NCBI RefSeq assembly: GCF_018070325.1
Contig: NZ_JAGPXY010000007.1
Location: 58,616-122,615 of the forward strand
From: Micromonospora sp. H61
Lineage (GTDB): Bacteria; Actinomycetota; Actinomycetes; Mycobacteriales; Micromonosporaceae
DNA: 64,000 nt
Direction of reading: 5' to 3'
This document shows, piece by piece, positions 53,660 through 62,331 of the stretch. A program made the translations under genes and the position numbers. The number at the start of each line of letters is the position of its first letter. Position 1 is the stretch's first letter. Below the pieces are notes generated by a model. The model saw only the letters and a list, made by a program, of their open reading frames with translations. It searched no databases and was not told the DNA's origin.

Positions 53660-55135
53660 ATGAACGTGAAGAGAAAACTGGGTCGCCTGACGGCCGCCGC
53701 CGGGACCCTGTTCGTCCTCGTCGTCGGCGCCGGCGCCTATGTGGTCTCGGACGCGCCGGGCGTCGCCCACGCCGCCGGCACGGGTCCATGTGACATCTAC
53801 GCCTCCGGCGGCACGCCGTGCGTGGCCGCGCACAGCACCACCCGCGCGCTGTACGGCGCGTACAACGGCCCGCTCTACCAGGTCCGACGATCGTCGGACA
53901 ACACCACCCGCGACGTCGGTGTGCTCAGCGAGGGCGGCTACGCCAACGCCGCCACCCAGGACACGTTCTGCGCCAACACCAACTGCGTCATCACGATCAT
54001 CTACGACCAGTCCGGCCGCAACAACCGTCTCACCCAGGCGCCCCCCGGCTACTTCGTCGGCCCCGCTCCCGGCGGATTCGACAACCTCGCCGACGCGAAG
54101 GCGGCACCGGTCACCGTCGGCGGGCAGAAGGCGTACGGCGTCTACATCGCCCCCGGCACCGGCTACCGCAACAACAACACCAACGGTGTCGCGACCGGCG
54201 ACCAGCCCGAGGGCATCTACGCGGTTGTCGACGGCACGCACTACAACCAGTGGTGCTGCTTCGACTACGGCAACGCGCAGACCAACAACCTCGCCGACGA
54301 ACGCGCCATCATGGAGACCGTCTACTTCGGCGCCAACAAACAGTGGGGCTACGGGGCGGGGGCCGGCCCGTGGATCATGGCCGACCTGGAGTGGGGGCTG
54401 TTCTCCGGGGTCAACGCGGGCTACAACAACATCGCGTCGATCAACCACCGCTTCGTCACCGCCATGGTCAAGGGCGAGCCGAACCACTGGGCGATCCGGG
54501 GCGGCAACGCCCAGTCAGGCAGCCTGACGACCTACTTCGACGGGCCACGCCCCAACGGCTACCACCCGATGAAGAAGGAGGGCGCCATCCTGCTCGGCAT
54601 CGGCGGTGACAACAGCATCACCGGTCGCGGCACCTTCTTCGAGGGCGTACTGACCTCCGGCTACCCGACGGCGGCCACCGAGAACGCCGTCCAGGCCAAC
54701 ATCAACGCCGCCGCCTACGCGCCGGCCGGCGGCGGCAACCCGCAACAGAACGTCCAGGTCGTCGGCGCCCAGTCCAACCGCTGCATCGACGTACCCAACG
54801 GCAGCACCACGAACGGCACCCAGGTCCAACTCTGGGACTGCGTCGGCAACACCGCGCAGCGCTGGACCCACACCGCCGGCAAACAACTCCAGGTGTACGG
54901 CAACAAGTGCCTCGACGCCTCCGGCCAGGGCACCGCCAACGGCACCCAGGCCATCATCTGGGACTGCCACGGCGGCACCAACCAACAATGGAACCTCAAC
55001 TCCAACGGCACCATCACCGGCGTCCAGTCCGGGCTCTGCCTCGACGCCAACGCGGCCGCCACCGCCAACGGCACCAAGCTCATCCTCTGGGCCTGCAACG
55101 GCGGCACCAATCAGCGGTGGTCCACCCGCAGCTGA
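53660..55135 (+). CDS. Secreted GH54 alpha-L-arabinofuranosidase with C-terminal CBM13
   Basis: 491 residues from ATG 53660, after AAAGGA. Signal peptide ends GVAHA. The GH54 catalytic domain (about 38-355) opens GPCDIYASGGTPCVAAHSTT; the likely nucleophile is Glu244 in DLEWGLF and the acid/base Asp317 in GGDNS. The CBM13 trefoil (about 365-491) has AQRWTH, NQQWNL and NQRWST repeats and is very close to the CBM13 of the 45,290 paralogue and of the 19,418 beta-helix protein. It differs from its paralogue in domain order and in control: a GntR operator here, a LacI-2 operator there. Confidence 0.92.
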   Translation: MNVKRKLGRLTAAAGTLFVLVVGAGAYVVSDAPGVAHAAGTGPCDIYASGGTPCVAAHSTTRALYGAYNGPLYQVRRSSDNTTRDVGVLSEGGYANAATQDTFCANTNCVITIIYDQSGRNNRLTQAPPGYFVGPAPGGFDNLADAKAAPVTVGGQKAYGVYIAPGTGYRNNNTNGVATGDQPEGIYAVVDGTHYNQWCCFDYGNAQTNNLADERAIMETVYFGANKQWGYGAGAGPWIMADLEWGLFSGVNAGYNNIASINHRFVTAMVKGEPNHWAIRGGNAQSGSLTTYFDGPRPNGYHPMKKEGAILLGIGGDNSITGRGTFFEGVLTSGYPTAATENAVQANINAAAYAPAGGGNPQQNVQVVGAQSNRCIDVPNGSTTNGTQVQLWDCVGNTAQRWTHTAGKQLQVYGNKCLDASGQGTANGTQAIIWDCHGGTNQQWNLNSNGTITGVQSGLCLDANAAATANGTKLILWACNGGTNQRWSTRS

Positions 55136-55155
55136 CCCACCGCCCGATCGGTCGA

Positions 55156-55192
55156 TCGTGCCGCCCCCGCAGCGCCGCCGGGGGCGGCACGA
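55156..55192 (+). terminator. Terminator after GH54-CBM13
   Basis: A perfect 14-base stem (55156-55169 with 55179-55192) with a nine-base loop, 21 bases past the stop at 55135. The rest of the gap to 55353 holds no convincing gene. Confidence 0.8.
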
Positions 55193-55353
55193 CAGGACGG
55201 CACCGGCATCGACGAGGCGGAGCGGAGCGCCGCGGCCTCAAGATCCTCCGACGTGACCAGATTCAGGGTGCTTTGTTCTTCGTCGTCGCCCCACCGGCCC
55301 TTGTTGCTCGGCAGTTCCTCGGTCGCACTCATGGTGGGGCAGCGGCCAAGGAA

Positions 55354-55998
55354 TCAGCCTTCCAGGTAGGCGAGGACCGCCAGGATGCGGCGGTTGTCGT
55401 CCTCGGAGGGCTTGAGACCGAGCTTGGTGAAGATGTTGTTGCTGTGTTTGCTGACGGTTTTCTCGGTGACGAACATCCGGGCGGCGATCGCAGCGTTCGA
55501 GCGGCCCTCGGCCATCAGGGTGAGGACCTCATGCTCGCGTGGGCTCAGCTCCAGGAGCTTAGGGTCGGTGGAGCGGTGGGTGAGTAGCGCACTCACCACG
55601 TCGGGGTCCATAACGGTGCTGCCGGTAGCGACCTGCCGGACACTGGCGACGAATTGGTCGACGTCCGTAACCCGGTCCTTCAACAGGTAGCCCACCGCGC
55701 CCGCGCGATCTGACATCAGCTCCCTGGCGTAGATCTGCTCGACATACTGCGACAGCACCATGATGGGCAGCCCTGGAATCTGGCGGCGGGCCTCGATCGC
55801 GGAACGCAGCCCCTCGTCGGTGAAGGTCGGCGGCAACCGCACGTCGACGATGGCGACGTCGGGGCGGTGCGTCGTCAGCGACCGGATCAGCGCGGGGCCG
55901 TTGTCAACGGCTTCCACGACCTCGAATGAATTGGCCCGCAGGATCCTGATCAGGCCCTCGCGGAGCAGGGCGAGGTCCTCGGCTATCACGATACGCAC
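55354..55998 (-). CDS. NarL/FixJ-type response regulator
   Basis: 214 residues from GTG 55998. Receiver domain about 1-125 with acidic pocket Glu7/Asp8 and phospho-acceptor Asp52 (AIVDVRLP). LuxR-type helix-turn-helix about 148-212 (LSPREHEVLTLMAEGRSNAA, then TEKTVSKHSNNIFTKLGL). Its start overlaps the end of the histidine kinase gene by 13 bases, so the two are one operon. Target genes are unknown. Confidence 0.95.
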   Translation of the reverse strand: MRIVIAEDLALLREGLIRILRANSFEVVEAVDNGPALIRSLTTHRPDVAIVDVRLPPTFTDEGLRSAIEARRQIPGLPIMVLSQYVEQIYARELMSDRAGAVGYLLKDRVTDVDQFVASVRQVATGSTVMDPDVVSALLTHRSTDPKLLELSPREHEVLTLMAEGRSNAAIAARMFVTEKTVSKHSNNIFTKLGLKPSEDDNRRILAVLAYLEG

Positions 55999-57341
55999 GG
56001 CAGCGACATCCTCACCTCGGTAGGTCCGCCCGGCGGGCTGTCAACGGTCAGCGTGCCGTCGAAGGCCGCCAGGCGACGGACGATGCCACGCAGGCCCGTG
56101 CCGGAATCGATCGAAGCACCCCCACGGCCGTCGTCGGACACCAGCATCGTCAGTTCCCCGGCAGCGCCGCCCCGGTGGGGTGCGAACTCCACGGTGATCC
56201 GGATCTGCTGGGCCTGGGCGTGCTTGATGGCGTTCGACAAGGCCTCGGCGACGGCGAAGTAGGCCGCGGACTCGATCGGGGCCGGCAGCCGTCCGGGTAG
56301 GCGGGTCACCACCGTGGTCGGGATCGGATTGACCAGGGCCAATGCCTTGAGTGCGCCGTCCAGGCCACGGTCGGCCAGTACCGGCGGATGGATGCCTCGT
56401 ACCAGGTCGCGCAGCTCGGTGAGGGCGCTGGAAATCGACTCGCGGGCCTCGGCAAGCAACTGCTGGGCGGCCTGCGGATCGTTGGGCAGTAACTGTTCGG
56501 CCAAGCCCAGGCTCATACCCAGCGACACCAGCCGGGCCTGCGCGCCGTCGTGCAGGTCGCGTTCGATTCGGCGCAGTTCACCGGCCTGGGTGTCGACGGT
56601 CTCAGCTCGCGAGGTCGCCAACTGTTGGACGCGGGCCCGCAGGCGCGCCTGTTCGGTGGGGCCGAGCAGAGCGCGGATCACCCGAGCGTTGAGGTTCGCG
56701 AGGCGCACCGCAGTGACGTACCAGAGCAGAAGGAAAACCGGACCGAGCGGTACCAGCCCGAACGACTGCGCGACGCTGTGCAGCCGGAAGCCCTCCCCCA
56801 TCGGAGTGCGGAATACCTGAGACGGCGTCAGCTGATAGATGAGCGGATAGGTCAGGTATACGACTCCGAAGAGGAAGAACAGCAGCGACAGTCCGCAACT
56901 CAACCAAATGGTGATCGAGTTGACCACCAACCAGATCCAGTCCCGCCACGTCGCCGGGTCGCGCAGGATCGTCCAGAGCCGCACCGGCCACCAAGCGTCC
57001 GGCGTCGGCTGATAGGGCCGGGCGGGCACCGGTTCGCCGAGCCGGTCGGCTGCCCACTGGCGATGCAGGTCGGCAAACCAGCGCACCAGTACGGTCGTGA
57101 GCAGGGTCAGTGGGATTCCGGCGCCAAGCGCGGCGATCGATATCGAGGTGATCCATAGTGTGGCCAGCACGGCACCTAGGGCCGCGCCCGGCAGCAGCAC
57201 CAGCGACCAGCCCAGCAGGCTCATCCGCTGGGCCAGCGCGGAGCGCGGAATCGGACCGCTGCGAGCGACGCGACCCGGCCCGGAGCCCTCCCGCGAGGGC
57301 GAGGAGCCGCCGGACAGGGCGGTTCCGCTGCTATCGGTCAT
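55986..57341 (-). CDS. Membrane sensor histidine kinase (NarL-type, HisKA_3)
   Basis: 451 residues from ATG 57341. Four or more membrane helices in the first half (two near 40-85, two near 135-210) with no large extracellular sensor domain. Dimerisation/phospho-acceptor segment IERDLHDGAQARLVSLGMSL with His264. The HATPase part has NAIKHAQAQ and DDGRGG, then GTGLRGIVRRL. It phosphorylates the downstream response regulator. The intramembrane sensor layout suggests it senses envelope state (inference). Confidence 0.94.
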   Translation of the reverse strand: MTDSSGTALSGGSSPSREGSGPGRVARSGPIPRSALAQRMSLLGWSLVLLPGAALGAVLATLWITSISIAALGAGIPLTLLTTVLVRWFADLHRQWAADRLGEPVPARPYQPTPDAWWPVRLWTILRDPATWRDWIWLVVNSITIWLSCGLSLLFFLFGVVYLTYPLIYQLTPSQVFRTPMGEGFRLHSVAQSFGLVPLGPVFLLLWYVTAVRLANLNARVIRALLGPTEQARLRARVQQLATSRAETVDTQAGELRRIERDLHDGAQARLVSLGMSLGLAEQLLPNDPQAAQQLLAEARESISSALTELRDLVRGIHPPVLADRGLDGALKALALVNPIPTTVVTRLPGRLPAPIESAAYFAVAEALSNAIKHAQAQQIRITVEFAPHRGGAAGELTMLVSDDGRGGASIDSGTGLRGIVRRLAAFDGTLTVDSPPGGPTEVRMSLPCVS

Positions 57342-57564
57342 CTCACTCCATCATCGCGCATCGTGCCGAACCGCCGGGCTGGTGATTCATGTTGGGCCCC
57401 ACCACCTCGCCGTCATCGGGATCCGAACCGTGTGGCTTGTCGCGCTCGCTCAACCGGTGACCCCTCGCGGTGAGGTCGTCTCCGCAGCCTGGTTGACCGA
57501 GAACGCCGGGGCAGCGCCGGTCAACCAGGCTCGCCGGTCCTGTCAGCCGTCGGCCCGATGGCCT

Positions 57565-58512
57565 TTACTTGACGGTGGCGGTCATCTGTTCGATTTTCTT
57601 GAGCACCAGGGCGGGCTTGTCCTGGGGAACGTCGTGCGAGCTTCCCTCGGCGATGACGAGTGTGCGGTCGGGCCCCGCCTTGGTGAACGCCGCTGCCGCG
57701 TCGCGCCAGGCCTGAGCGTCCTGCGGAGATCCATCGAAGGGCGTCTTGTCCGACACGATATAGATGACGGGAACGCCGTCGGGCCAGGAGACCTTGTGGT
57801 ACGCCTGGTGCGTGGGACCGAAGTTGTCGGCCGTGGCGATGAGCTGGCGGTTCGCCTTCGTCGACGGCGCCTTCTTGAGCTCTTCGATCTGCGGCGCGGT
57901 TAGCGCGACGAGGCGTTGGGTCTGGGTGTCGGTGAAGAATTGCGGCACGTTGGCATCGATGAGCACCGCCCCGGAGACAACGCCGGGGTTTGCGAGGACG
58001 AAGTAGTGGGCCACCTCTCCTGCCTGCGAGTGGCCCGCGAGGACCACGTTCTGGGTGACGCCGAGTTCACGCAGACCGGCCTGCAGGTCGGAGGCGGCGG
58101 CCTTGGGGTCCCATGGGCCCTTCACCTCCTCGCTGGCGCCCATACCGGCCCGGTCGTAGGTGATGATCTGCGATCCGGTGGCCTGCGACAGCTGCGGCAC
58201 CAGGGCATCCCAGTACGAGGAGTCCTCGCCACCGCCGGCGTCCAGCACGATGGTGGGAGAACTTCCGGGCGTGACGTGGAAGGCAAGCTGATGCCCGTTG
58301 TTGGCGATCATATGCAAGCCCGCTGCGGGGGCCGCACTTGCCGGGCCGGCCGCGCTTGTCGAGGTCGAGGGAACCGCGGCTATCGAACTGGCCGCGGGCG
58401 CGGCCTTCGGCGCCGCCGAGTCATCACACCCGGCAACTGCCGTTATCACGGCGACGGGAAGGACGAGGGCCAGGGCGGCCCGATGGGTCCGGGAGATCTT
58501 CTGCGTGGTCAT
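57565..58512 (-). CDS. Secreted alpha/beta-hydrolase lipoprotein
   Basis: 315 residues from ATG 58512. Lipobox VAGC near residue 29, then an Ala/Ser/Pro linker (about 35 residues). The hydrolase fold has the oxyanion region DAGGGEDSSYW, Ser162 in GHSQAG, an acidic residue probably in VIYIVSDKTPFDG, and His in EGSSHDVP. It resembles haloperoxidase or aminopeptidase-like hydrolases; the substrate is unknown. The two-component genes follow on the same strand after 223 bases in which nothing was recognised. Confidence 0.82.
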   Translation of the reverse strand: MTTQKISRTHRAALALVLPVAVITAVAGCDDSAAPKAAPAASSIAAVPSTSTSAAGPASAAPAAGLHMIANNGHQLAFHVTPGSSPTIVLDAGGGEDSSYWDALVPQLSQATGSQIITYDRAGMGASEEVKGPWDPKAAASDLQAGLRELGVTQNVVLAGHSQAGEVAHYFVLANPGVVSGAVLIDANVPQFFTDTQTQRLVALTAPQIEELKKAPSTKANRQLIATADNFGPTHQAYHKVSWPDGVPVIYIVSDKTPFDGSPQDAQAWRDAAAAFTKAGPDRTLVIAEGSSHDVPQDKPALVLKKIEQMTATVK

Positions 58513-58668
58513 GGAAATGAGCTTCCACGGTTTCTGGATCTTGCTCGATCCTGCTACCCCCCAGTCGGGTTGGGAGTTACCCCTACCCTCGCCAGGGGCG
58601 AATCAGAACCCGTCAGGCAGGTGCCCGGGCCGGGTAGGTTTCGGGGCTGGGCGAAAAGCGGGGGTCGC

Positions 58669-58758
58669 ATGGTCAAGGGTTGGCACGGCTGGCTCGGCAC
58701 GTTCAACGGCGTCGTCCTCATCACGGCGATCGTCCTGAGCGTCGGAGGGGGGAGCTAG
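58669..58758 (+). CDS. Possible 29-residue single-helix membrane peptide
   Basis: The ATG at 58669 has a GGGGG stretch six bases upstream. The peptide is MVKGWHGWLGTFNGVVLITA plus IVLSVGGGS: a basic start, then one membrane-spanning helix. The stop at 58758 is nine bases before the GTG of the next gene, whose ribosome site lies in the last codons, so the two could be translationally coupled. Seen only as an open frame with good signals; homologues would be needed to confirm it. Confidence 0.35.
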   Translation: MVKGWHGWLGTFNGVVLITAIVLSVGGGS

Positions 58759-58767
58759 CATCCGCTC

Positions 58768-59721
58768 GTGATCGAGGACTTGATCAGGAGAGTAGCGGAC
58801 GAGGACGACGACGCGATCGAGGAGTTGAGCGAGATCGCCGCTGCCGATCCGCGGAGGCTGTCGCCGTACCACGGAACCCTGCTCGACCTCGACCTGCTGT
58901 GGCCGGCGACGTTGTACCGGGCGGCGGGCGCCGACGTGGTCGGCCGGGTCATCGAGCAGGTCGACGGCGGGCGGACGCCGGACCGACTCAACCATCTGCT
59001 CCTCATCCTGGTCCACAGCGCTCACCCGCTCGCCGAGGACGCGCTGCGTCGCTGGTCGACGCGCCCGCCGGCCGGCGCGGACGACCTGCACGTGGGGGTG
59101 CTGAGCTACGCGGTCGAGGGCGGTTGGACGATCGGCCCGGACGGCAACCGACGGGACCTGTGCGCTGACGTCGCGTACCGGTGGATCATGCGAGACGCGC
59201 CCGCGCCCGCGGACCGATCCGCCTGCCCCTGGTGCGCGTCTCCGCTCTGGGTCGCCGCCGACCTCGACACCACCGACCCCGCCGTCGGCGCCGCCTTGGC
59301 CCACACCGGCTGGTCCGGCCGCCTGGTGATCGAGACCTGCCACTTCTGCGCCTGCTACACGACGTTGTTCAGCCGGGTCACGCCGGCCGGTGCCACCACC
59401 TGGTGGGCCGACAACATTCGGCCGAGCTACCTGGGCGGCGACGCCGGACCGGAGGACCCGCCGACGCTGCTCCCGGTTGCGGGGCCGGCGCTGGCGAGCC
59501 CGTACCAGGCCAGCGCCTGGAACCAGGGCGGCTCCACCCTGGGCGGGCGGCCGGACTGGATCCAGGACGCCGAGCACGCCGACTGCCCCGGGTGCGGGGA
59601 GCCGATGGACTACCTGGGTCTGGTCGGGGGTGCGGACCTGGACGAGTTCGGCGAGGGCGCCTACTACCTGCACCTGCACCAGCCGTGCGGGTTCGCCGCG
59701 GTGAACTACCAACAGAGCTGA
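58768..59721 (+). CDS. Hypothetical cytosolic protein with CxxC zinc-ribbon-like motifs
   Basis: 317 residues from GTG 58768, preceded by GGAGGGGGGAG. The N-terminal half (about 1-140) is acidic and helical, possibly HEAT-like (MIEDLIRRVADEDDDAIEEL). The C-terminal half has several Cys motifs: CPWC near 153, CHFCAC near 192, CPGC near 275 and a Cys near 310, which suggests one or two zinc sites. No signal peptide or catalytic motif is visible. Function unknown. It is convergent with the MerR gene, seven bases between stops. Confidence 0.75.
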   Translation: MIEDLIRRVADEDDDAIEELSEIAAADPRRLSPYHGTLLDLDLLWPATLYRAAGADVVGRVIEQVDGGRTPDRLNHLLLILVHSAHPLAEDALRRWSTRPPAGADDLHVGVLSYAVEGGWTIGPDGNRRDLCADVAYRWIMRDAPAPADRSACPWCASPLWVAADLDTTDPAVGAALAHTGWSGRLVIETCHFCACYTTLFSRVTPAGATTWWADNIRPSYLGGDAGPEDPPTLLPVAGPALASPYQASAWNQGGSTLGGRPDWIQDAEHADCPGCGEPMDYLGLVGGADLDEFGEGAYYLHLHQPCGFAAVNYQQS

Positions 59722-59728
59722 CAGTCGA

Positions 59729-60508
59729 TCAGGTGGAGGGCTCTGCCAGCCGCTCCAGCCGCGCCAAACCATCCCAGCCACGCTCGCGCATCAGATCCAG
59801 CAGTCGCTTCACCCGCGGGTCCGCCTCGACGGCCAGCGCGTCCAGAAGGTCGAACGGTAGATCGTCCTGCGCAACCTCACCGAGGTCGATCTCGCCCGAG
59901 CGGTATGCCTGATCAGCGAGGCTGGCCAAGATGTCGGCGGCCTCCACCAGAAGCGTGTCGTCGCCGGTGTCGCTTTCGAAGATGTCCGACAGGATCCGAT
60001 AGAGCCGGATGAGTTGCGGGTCGTCGAGCTGCGCGATCTTGCTGGGCATCCACTCGCGGACACGATCGGGCCAGCGAGCCGACATCAGGATCCAACTGTC
60101 CCGCTCACCCGCCACCACCCGCTCGGAGACGCCAATGTCCCGGAGCCGGTCGAGGTAGGTGGTCACCTCCGGTGCGAGCGCCAGACGATCCCCGGCGGCG
60201 AGTTGCGCGATCTGCTTCCGGCTGGCCGCCAGTCGTGCGATCTCGTCTCCCAGTTGCCTGTCGATCTCCTCGACCGCGGCCGCGAAGGTCGACGCGTCGG
60301 CCTCCAGCATCTGGCCGATCTGGGACAGCGGCACGCCGGCGTTGGCGAGAATCCGGATCCTGATGAGGGACACCACCGCCCCTGCGCTGTACCGCCGGTA
60401 GCCCGAGGCATCCCGCTCGGGCTCCGGCAGCAGGCCGATCTGGTGGTAGTGCCGCACCGCCCGCACCGTGACGCCGGCGTACGCCGCGAGTTGACTGATC
60501 GTCAGCAT
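59729..60508 (-). CDS. MerR-family regulator
   Basis: 259 residues from ATG 60508. Winged helix-turn-helix about 1-70 (MLTISQLAAYAGVTVRAVRH, then YHQIGLLPEPERDASGYRRY). A coiled-coil dimerisation helix follows, then a C-terminal helical effector domain of about 140 residues like those of TipA/SkgA-type drug-sensing members. Third gene after an ABC-2 ATPase and permease on the same strand, so it probably controls that exporter through the dyad at 62,129. Confidence 0.9.
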   Translation of the reverse strand: MLTISQLAAYAGVTVRAVRHYHQIGLLPEPERDASGYRRYSAGAVVSLIRIRILANAGVPLSQIGQMLEADASTFAAAVEEIDRQLGDEIARLAASRKQIAQLAAGDRLALAPEVTTYLDRLRDIGVSERVVAGERDSWILMSARWPDRVREWMPSKIAQLDDPQLIRLYRILSDIFESDTGDDTLLVEAADILASLADQAYRSGEIDLGEVAQDDLPFDLLDALAVEADPRVKRLLDLMRERGWDGLARLERLAEPST

Positions 60509-60554
60509 GCCCTGATCCTGCCCCTCGAGTCGCTCGGCCCCACTCGAATCCAGC

Positions 60555-61316
60555 TCAGGAGATCTTGCGACGGTAGGTCAGGGTGGCGAGCAGATAGGCC
60601 ACCACGAGGATGCCGACGCACCAGGCGAGGGCGGTCCAGATGCCCGATCCGACCGGCTCCTGCGCGAAGAGGTCTCGGATCGCGTTGACGATGGCGGTCA
60701 CCGGTTGGTGCTCGGCGAAGGCGCGCACCGGGCCGGGCATCGACGCAGTGGGCACGAAGGCCGAACTGACGAACGGCAGGAAGACCAGGGGGTACGAGAA
60801 GGCGCTCGCGCCGTCCACGGACTGGGCGGTGAGGCCGGGAATGATGGCGATCCAGGTCAGCGCCAGGGTGAACAGCACCAGGATGCCGGCCACGGCGAGC
60901 CACCCCAGCACACTCGTTCCGGTACGGAAGCCCATGAGCAGGGCGACGAGGACGACGACGACCAACGAGACCAGGTTGGCGACCAGCGAGGTCAGCACGT
61001 GCGCCCAGAGCACCGAGGATCGTGCGATCGGCATGGACTGGAACCGTTCGAAGATGCCGCCCTGCATGTCCAGGAAGAGCCGGAAGGCGGTGTACGAGAT
61101 GCCCGAGGCGATAGTGATGAGCAGGATGCCGGGGAGCAGATAGTTCACGTACGAGTCGGAGCCGGTCTCGATCGCGCCGCCGAAGACGTAGACGAACAGC
61201 AGCATGAAGGCGATCGGCATGACAGCGGTCGTGATGATGGTGTCCGGGCTGCGGGCGATGTGGCGCAGTGAGCGCCCCAGCAGGACAGTGGTGTCGCCGA
61301 GGAAGTGCTTGTTCAT
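60555..61316 (-). CDS. ABC-2 type transporter permease
   Basis: 253 residues from ATG 61316, which overlaps the ATPase stop (ATGA). Six membrane helices and the ABC-2 pattern (TTAVMPIAFMLLFVYVFGGA, YVNYLLPGILLITIASGISY). DrrB-like exporter half. With the adjacent ATPase it probably exports a drug or lipid. Confidence 0.92.
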   Translation of the reverse strand: MNKHFLGDTTVLLGRSLRHIARSPDTIITTAVMPIAFMLLFVYVFGGAIETGSDSYVNYLLPGILLITIASGISYTAFRLFLDMQGGIFERFQSMPIARSSVLWAHVLTSLVANLVSLVVVVLVALLMGFRTGTSVLGWLAVAGILVLFTLALTWIAIIPGLTAQSVDGASAFSYPLVFLPFVSSAFVPTASMPGPVRAFAEHQPVTAIVNAIRDLFAQEPVGSGIWTALAWCVGILVVAYLLATLTYRRKIS

Positions 61317-62110
61317 CGTTGTTCCTTCTCGGTCTTGGCGCCCACGAGGGTGAGGAAGACGTCCTCGAGGGTCGGCTGCTTCTCGACGTACTCGATCTCG
61401 GCGGGTGGCAGGAGCTGCTTGAGCTCGTCGAGGCTGCCGTTCACGATGATCCGTCCCTCGTGAAGGATGGCGATCCGGTCGGCGAGTTGTTCGGCCTCGT
61501 CGAGGTACTGGGTGGTGAGCAGCACCGTCGTGCCGCCACGGGCGAGTTCCTTGATCGCCTGCCACACCTCGATGCGCGCCTCCGGGTCCAGCCCGGTCGT
61601 CGGCTCGTCGAGGAAGATGACCGGCGGGTTCCCGATGAGGCTCATCGCGATGTCGAGACGGCGACGCATGCCCCCGGAGTACGTCCGCACCCTCCGGGTG
61701 CCCGCCTCGGTCAGCGAGAAGCGCCTCAGCAGATCGTCCGCGATCGCACCGGGCTCCTTGAGGTGGCGCAGCCGGGCGACCAGGACCAGGTTCTCCCGTC
61801 CGGTGAGGATCTCGTCGACCGCCGCGAACTGCCCAGTGAGACTGATCGACTGCCGTACGTCGGCGGCCTGGGTCGCCACGTCGAAGCCGGCGACCCGGGC
61901 CGTCCCGGCGTCGGCCTTGAGGAGCGTGGCCAGGATCCTCACCACCGTGGTCTTGCCGGCACCGTTCGAGCCGAGCAGGGCGAAGATGCTGCCCCGCGCG
62001 ACGTCGATGTCGACGCCCCGCAGCACCTTCAGCTGCTTGAACGACTTCTCCAGGCCGCGCAGGTGAATCGCGGGCTGCTCGGCCTGAGCTGTTGTGTGCG
62101 AATTGCTCAT
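61313..62110 (-). CDS. ABC transporter ATPase, DrrA-like
   Basis: ATG 62110 is chosen over upstream frame extensions because it follows the promoter-like dyad; 265 residues. Walker A GSNGAGKTT, Q-loop SLTGQFAAVDEIL, signature YSGGMRRRLDIAMSL, Walker B VIFLDEPTTGLD. The C-terminal extension LPPAEIEYVEKQPTLEDVFL is the DrrA-type tail. First gene of a three-gene efflux operon with its MerR regulator. Confidence 0.92.
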   Translation of the reverse strand: MSNSHTTAQAEQPAIHLRGLEKSFKQLKVLRGVDIDVARGSIFALLGSNGAGKTTVVRILATLLKADAGTARVAGFDVATQAADVRQSISLTGQFAAVDEILTGRENLVLVARLRHLKEPGAIADDLLRRFSLTEAGTRRVRTYSGGMRRRLDIAMSLIGNPPVIFLDEPTTGLDPEARIEVWQAIKELARGGTTVLLTTQYLDEAEQLADRIAILHEGRIIVNGSLDELKQLLPPAEIEYVEKQPTLEDVFLTLVGAKTEKEQR

Positions 62111-62117
62111 GGCGGCA

Positions 62118-62148
62118 GCATGGAGGGTTGACGCAGCGTCAGGGTCAA
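62118..62148 (-). promoter_or_regulatory. Putative MerR-type promoter dyad
   Basis: The odd-length perfect dyad TGACGCAGCGTCA (62129-62141) lies between a leftward TTGACC (62148-62143) and CCATGC (62123-62118), a 19-base spacing as expected for MerR-activated promoters. The -10 is weak. It is just upstream of the exporter ATPase gene. Confidence 0.5.
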
Positions 62149-62331
62149 GCCCGACGCGGCTGGTGTGGTGGCCGGCTCGATGACGCAGCCACCGGCCACC
62201 CGGAGACGCGTGCGCGACCCTGACTCTTAACTCCGATGTCACCGCCCGATCCCACGGGTGACGTGTCGCTGTCCGCCCGAAGGAGTTGGCTGCCAGTCGT
62301 CGCACTACGTCTTGACCAGGAGTTGATCCAC

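Noticed and set aside
55111..55332. 73-codon frame (MSATEELPSNKGRWGDDEEQ start) on the minus strand
   Set aside because: The first half has plausible composition, but there is no good ribosome site, and the second half is formed by the GH54 terminator hairpin and the 3' end of GH54.
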